A stretch of DNA of 9,321 nucleotides from Acetobacteraceae bacterium (GTDB taxonomy: Bacteria; Pseudomonadota; Alphaproteobacteria; Acetobacterales; Acetobacteraceae), in NCBI GenBank assembly GCA_947478535.1, contig CANJXD010000203.1:1-9321 (forward strand), given 5' to 3'. The translations under genes were made by a program, and so were the position numbers. The notes under the pieces are model-generated. The model made no database searches and was not told where the DNA came from. It worked only from the letters and a program-made list of their open reading frames with translations. Below, one piece after another: positions 6,985 through 9,321 of this stretch (position 1 is the stretch's first letter; every line of letters begins with the position of its first letter).

Positions 6985-7751
6985 TGGCACAGGGCTTGTT
7001 CGATCTGGCGGGGCGGCGGGTCCTCATCACGGGCTCAGGCCGCGGCATCGGCTTCGCCCTGGCGCGCGGCCTGGCCGAGGCGGGCGCCTCCCTCGTGCTG
7101 AATGGGCGGGACGCGGCCGCGCTGGCCAAAGCGGCCGCGACGCTGCGCGCCGAAGGCTTCGACATCGCCGAGGCCGTCTTCGACGTCACGGATTCGCACG
7201 GCCTCGATGCCGCCGTGGCCGAGGTCGAGGCGCGCTGCGGCCCGATCGAGGTGCTGGTGAACAATGCCGGCATCAATCGCCGCGCCATCGCAACGGAGGT
7301 CACGGTGCAGGCCTTTCGCGACGTGCAGGCGGTGAATGTGGAAGCGGTGTTCTTCATGGCGCAGGCCTGTGCACGCCGGATGCTGCAGCGCGGCCACGGC
7401 AAGATCATCAACATCGCCTCGGTGCAGAGCGAGTTGGGCCGCCCCACCATCACGCCCTATTCCACCAGCAAGGGCGCGGTGCGGACGATGACGCGCTCAC
7501 TCTGCGCGGAGTGGGCGAAGGCCGGCCTGCAGGTGAACGCCATCGCGCCCGGCTACTTCGCCACCGACCTCACGCGTCCTTTGCAGGAAGACCCGGTGTT
7601 CAGTGATTGGCTTTGCCGCCGCGTGCCGGCCGGCCGCTGGGGACGGGTGGAGGAACTGGTCGGCGCCGCCATCTTCCTCGCCTCGCGGGGCTCGGATTTC
7701 GTCAATGGCCACCTGCTCTTCGTCGATGGCGGCATGACCGCGGTGGTGTGA
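6984..7751 (+). CDS. idnO: SDR-family oxidoreductase, gluconate 5-dehydrogenase-like
   Basis: This 255-residue classical short-chain dehydrogenase is cytoplasmic and NAD(P)-dependent. Its hallmarks are the nucleotide-binding TGSGRGIG (16-23), NNAG (93-96), structural Asn118, Ser146 (ASVQSELGRP) and the catalytic YSTSK pair Tyr159/Lys163. IINIASVQSELGR, TITPYSTSKGAV, VNAIAPGYF and GAAIFLASRGSDFVNGHLLF follow Escherichia coli IdnO closely from memory. IdnO interconverts 5-keto-D-gluconate and D-gluconate, so a sugar-acid role is the best call; related SDRs of other specificity cannot be excluded. The frame is open far upstream, but AGGAGG five bases before GTG 6984 and the IdnO-like start (GLFDLAG, compared with DLFSLAG) set the N-terminus. 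It is divergent from the RraA-like gene and converges on the GntR gene, with three bases between stops. Confidence 0.9.
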   Translation: MAQGLFDLAGRRVLITGSGRGIGFALARGLAEAGASLVLNGRDAAALAKAAATLRAEGFDIAEAVFDVTDSHGLDAAVAEVEARCGPIEVLVNNAGINRRAIATEVTVQAFRDVQAVNVEAVFFMAQACARRMLQRGHGKIINIASVQSELGRPTITPYSTSKGAVRTMTRSLCAEWAKAGLQVNAIAPGYFATDLTRPLQEDPVFSDWLCRRVPAGRWGRVEELVGAAIFLASRGSDFVNGHLLFVDGGMTAVV

Positions 7752-7754
7752 GCG

Positions 7755-8498
7755 CTACACCGCCCCCGCTTGCGCGGCGAGCCGCCGATACCGCTCCCGC
7801 GCCGCTTCCAGGTGTCGTCGCATTGCCTCCCGCGCCGCACCCGCATCCCCCGCGGTGATGGCGGCGGAAACGTCGCGATGTTCGCCGCGCACCTGTTCGA
7901 GATAGGCGCGGCGCTCCGCATCGCTCCGCTCCACCAACCCGAGCGCGCGGCGTGGGATGGCGTGGCGGCCGAGCACTTCCAGGAAGCGCAGGAAATAGGG
8001 GTTCGCCGTCGCCACGAAGATCGCGCGATGCAGCGCGAAATCCGGCTCCGCCGCGTCATTGCCGGCGGCCATCGCGGCATCGAAGGCCGCTTCCGCCGCC
8101 TTGATCTCGGCCAGCGCCTGGTCGCCTCGTCGCTGGGCCGCGAGGCCCGCGGCCTCCACCTCCAGCGCCAGGCGCAGTTCCAGCACCTGGATCACCTGCT
8201 GCAACCCCTCCGCCTCCGAGGGTGTCAGCCGAAAGATGCCCTCGCCTGGCCGTTCCGTCACGAAGGCGCCGACGCCCTGGCGCGTCACCACCAGCCCCTC
8301 CGCGCGGAGCGCCGCGACGGCTTCGCGCACAACGGTGCGGCTGACGCCGGCTTCCCGCATCAGATCCTGTTCGGTTGGCAGCCGGGCGCCGGGCAACAGG
8401 CGCCCGCTGCGGATCTCCTCCGCCAGCCGATGCACCAGCGCGCCCGTCAGGTTGGCGGGCGGGCGCAAGGGCGGCATGCCGATACCGCGCCCGCTCAT
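7755..8498 (-). CDS. GntR-family transcriptional regulator, FadR subfamily (FCD domain)
   Basis: This 247-residue regulator has an N-terminal winged helix-turn-helix (about 18-82), seen in LAEEIRSGRLLPGARLPTEQDLMREAGVSRTVVREAVAALRAEGLV and the wing GVGAFV. A helical FCD ligand-binding domain follows (about 98-240). The FCD metal/ligand residues are present as Asp153 and His157 (DFALH), His207 (EHRD) and His229 (RRHLE). Such proteins usually respond to small carboxylates or sugar acids and repress nearby catabolic genes. The ATG at 8496-8498 lacks a clear Shine-Dalgarno sequence; a second ATG at residue 8 (8475-8477) is equally weak, so the start is uncertain by seven codons. A promoter and a palindromic site lie just upstream. 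It converges with the gluconate dehydrogenase-like gene and lies downstream of the hydrolase gene on the same strand. Its targets are inferred only. Confidence 0.94.
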   Translation of the reverse strand: MSGRGIGMPPLRPPANLTGALVHRLAEEIRSGRLLPGARLPTEQDLMREAGVSRTVVREAVAALRAEGLVVTRQGVGAFVTERPGEGIFRLTPSEAEGLQQVIQVLELRLALEVEAAGLAAQRRGDQALAEIKAAEAAFDAAMAAGNDAAEPDFALHRAIFVATANPYFLRFLEVLGRHAIPRRALGLVERSDAERRAYLEQVRGEHRDVSAAITAGDAGAAREAMRRHLEAARERYRRLAAQAGAV

Positions 8499-8539
8499 CG
8501 GGGCGCCAAGGTGGGGGAGGGCCGGGAAGGGGGCAGGGC

Positions 8540-8566
8540 TTGTTCAGTCATCATATGACCTGACAA
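8540..8566. promoter_or_regulatory. Palindromic probable operator upstream of the GntR gene
   Basis: The core is GTCAT (8547-8551), a three-base centre CAT, and ATGAC (8555-8559). Outer arms TTGT (8540-8543) and ACAA (8563-8566) extend the same symmetry, giving nine matching pairs of thirteen around base 8553. It lies just downstream of the -10 box of the GntR promoter, where a bound dimer would block transcription. Size and symmetry suit a FadR-type GntR operator, so autoregulation is the simplest reading. I saw no second copy in the other gaps of the window. Confidence 0.6.
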
Positions 8567-8594
8567 CGCTAGGCGGCCCCGCCATACCCGTCAA
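8566..8594 (-). promoter_or_regulatory. Sigma-70-type promoter for the GntR gene
   Basis: Reading the minus strand, TTGACG (8594-8589) is a good -35 box. Exactly 17 bases later comes TAGCGT (8571-8566), a weak -10 box that keeps the first two bases and the last of TATAAT. The start point would fall near 8559, inside the palindrome, leaving a leader of about 60 bases before the ATG at 8498. The -10 match is poor, so this is a prediction. Confidence 0.5.
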
Positions 8595-8598
8595 TGTT

Positions 8599-8614
8599 GG
8601 GCGCTACAGCGCCC
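8599..8614 (-). terminator. Short GC hairpin over the hydrolase stop codon
   Basis: GGGCGC at 8599-8604 pairs with GCGCCC at 8609-8614 around TACA, so the TAG stop of the hydrolase gene lies across the loop and stem edge. No T-run follows on the minus strand, so any terminator role would be weak. It lies immediately before the -35 box of the GntR promoter and could help separate the two transcripts. Confidence 0.3.
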
Positions 8615-9321
8615 CATCTATGGTGACGCCCGCCTCGGCTGCCGTGATCACCCGCCCCTCGAACCACAACGCGGCGGCGATGCGGGACATCGCCTTGCCA
8701 TCATGGCCGATGCCGGGGATGGGCAGGAGGGTCCAGGCGCACGCCACTCCCCGCCGCGCCGCTTCAGCCCGCCCGGCGGCGAGGTAGTTGTGGGCGCGGG
8801 CAAAACGGTGCGGCCCTTGGGCGAGGGCCGCTGGCTGGGCGGGCAGGGAAGGACCGCCGGTCTCGATATCCCGATCGCCGGCCAGGATCGTCATGGGGAA
8901 GCGCAGCAACGCCTCGACCTCCGCGTCGCCAAGCCCGATGCCACCCATGCCTTCCGGAAAATCCTTGGCCAAGGTGGGCAGCGTGTACCAGCCGGGATTG
9001 CCGATGGCGGCGGCCGCGATGGCTTCATGCGGCTGGGTGGACATCAGCCGATGGCCGAACTGCCCGCCAGCGGAATGGCCGAACAGATACGCCTTGTCCC
9101 GCACCGTCACGCCCGCCTCCCGCAGCGCCGCGAAAACCCGCAGCGGGATGCCATAGGCCCAGGCCGCGCGCGGCCGGACCTGGCCCGCATTATCCAGCAC
9201 CAGTCCGTTATTGTAATGCTCGGCCTCCGGCCAGGCGGCCTTGCCAAAGGTGGGGGCGACGATCAGCAGCCCGTGCTTCTCCGCCGCGTCGATCCAGAAG
9301 TCGCGGTAGTCATCACCGTTC
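8604..9321 (-). CDS. Alpha/beta hydrolase, N-terminus outside the window
   Basis: About 238 C-terminal residues are present; the frame is open to the right edge of the window. A GTG at 9198-9200 could be taken as a start, but the same frame continues upstream with NGDDYRDFWIDAAEKHGLLIVAPTF, a normal early strand-helix-strand part of the fold, so the true start is outside. The nucleophile elbow GHSAGG has its Ser codon at 9072-9074. AGDRDIETGG supplies the acid (candidate Asp codon 8868-8870), and PGIGHDG the catalytic His (codon 8703-8705). The triad is therefore complete. The layout resembles PHB-depolymerase/LpqC-like esterases, but the substrate is unknown and any signal peptide would be outside the window. 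It is followed on the same strand by the GntR gene, 105 bases away, which has its own promoter. Confidence 0.88.
   Translation of the reverse strand, partial: NGDDYRDFWIDAAEKHGLLIVAPTFGKAAWPEAEHYNNGLVLDNAGQVRPRAAWAYGIPLRVFAALREAGVTVRDKAYLFGHSAGGQFGHRLMSTQPHEAIAAAAIGNPGWYTLPTLAKDFPEGMGGIGLGDAEVEALLRFPMTILAGDRDIETGGPSLPAQPAALAQGPHRFARAHNYLAAGRAEAARRGVACAWTLLPIPGIGHDGKAMSRIAAALWFEGRVITAAEAGVTIDGAL

Noticed and set aside
7752..8615. Near-identical 15-base words at 7752-7766 and 8601-8615, both over stop codons of minus-strand genes
   Set aside because: They encode the C-termini Gly-Ala-Val and Gly-Ala-Leu plus TAG. With such short GC-rich words this is probably coincidence rather than a repeat family.
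9198..9200. GTG as the start of the alpha/beta hydrolase
   Set aside because: The frame continues upstream to the window edge with residues that fit the hydrolase fold, and no Shine-Dalgarno sequence precedes this GTG.

Overview
The window is GC-rich and densely coded, with overlapping stop/start codons and GTG starts. Its gene families suit an alphaproteobacterium, probably of the Acetobacteraceae (Roseomonas-like) type. That placement is inferred from composition, gene content and protein style, not from a marker gene. I see no rRNA, tRNA, CRISPR array, insertion sequence or phage gene. Nine complete or nearly complete genes and two edge fragments fill the window, and no gene-free stretch exceeds about 140 bases.

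Left part (1-4776): a peptide/nickel-class (Dpp/Opp) ABC importer. The 3' end of an ATP-binding subunit gene lies on the plus strand. Three bases away, and facing it, is a minus-strand operon. In transcription order it encodes a secreted family 5 solute-binding protein, an M24 (creatinase/Xaa-Pro peptidase-like) enzyme, and the permeases DppB-like and DppC-like. Spacings are 11, 11 and -4 bases, so these four are very probably co-transcribed. The M24 gene between binding protein and permeases suggests that the imported substrate is hydrolysed in the cytoplasm. The enzyme has Asn where the family's second metal-binding Asp belongs.

Middle part (4777-6863): upstream on the same strand are an FrhB-family flavin/iron-sulfur reductase resembling BciB/HCAR (chlorophyll-pathway reductases) and an RraA-family protein that lacks the usual Arg of the Arg-Asp aldolase pair. 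They may belong to the same transcript as the importer, but gaps of 52 and 139 bases leave this open.

Right part (6864-9321): a short-chain dehydrogenase very similar to gluconate 5-dehydrogenase (IdnO) is divergent from the RraA gene. A perfect 10-bp inverted repeat covers its Shine-Dalgarno sequence and the first base of its GTG start. It converges, with 3 bases between stops, on a FadR-subfamily GntR regulator. The regulator has a recognisable promoter with a palindromic probable operator just downstream of the -10 box, so autorepression is likely. The last gene is an alpha/beta hydrolase whose N-terminus lies outside the window.

Taken together this looks like a catabolic locus: import of a peptide-like or amide compound, its hydrolysis, and accessory redox and sugar-acid enzymes under a GntR regulator. 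The individual families are well supported. The shared pathway and the substrate are inference.
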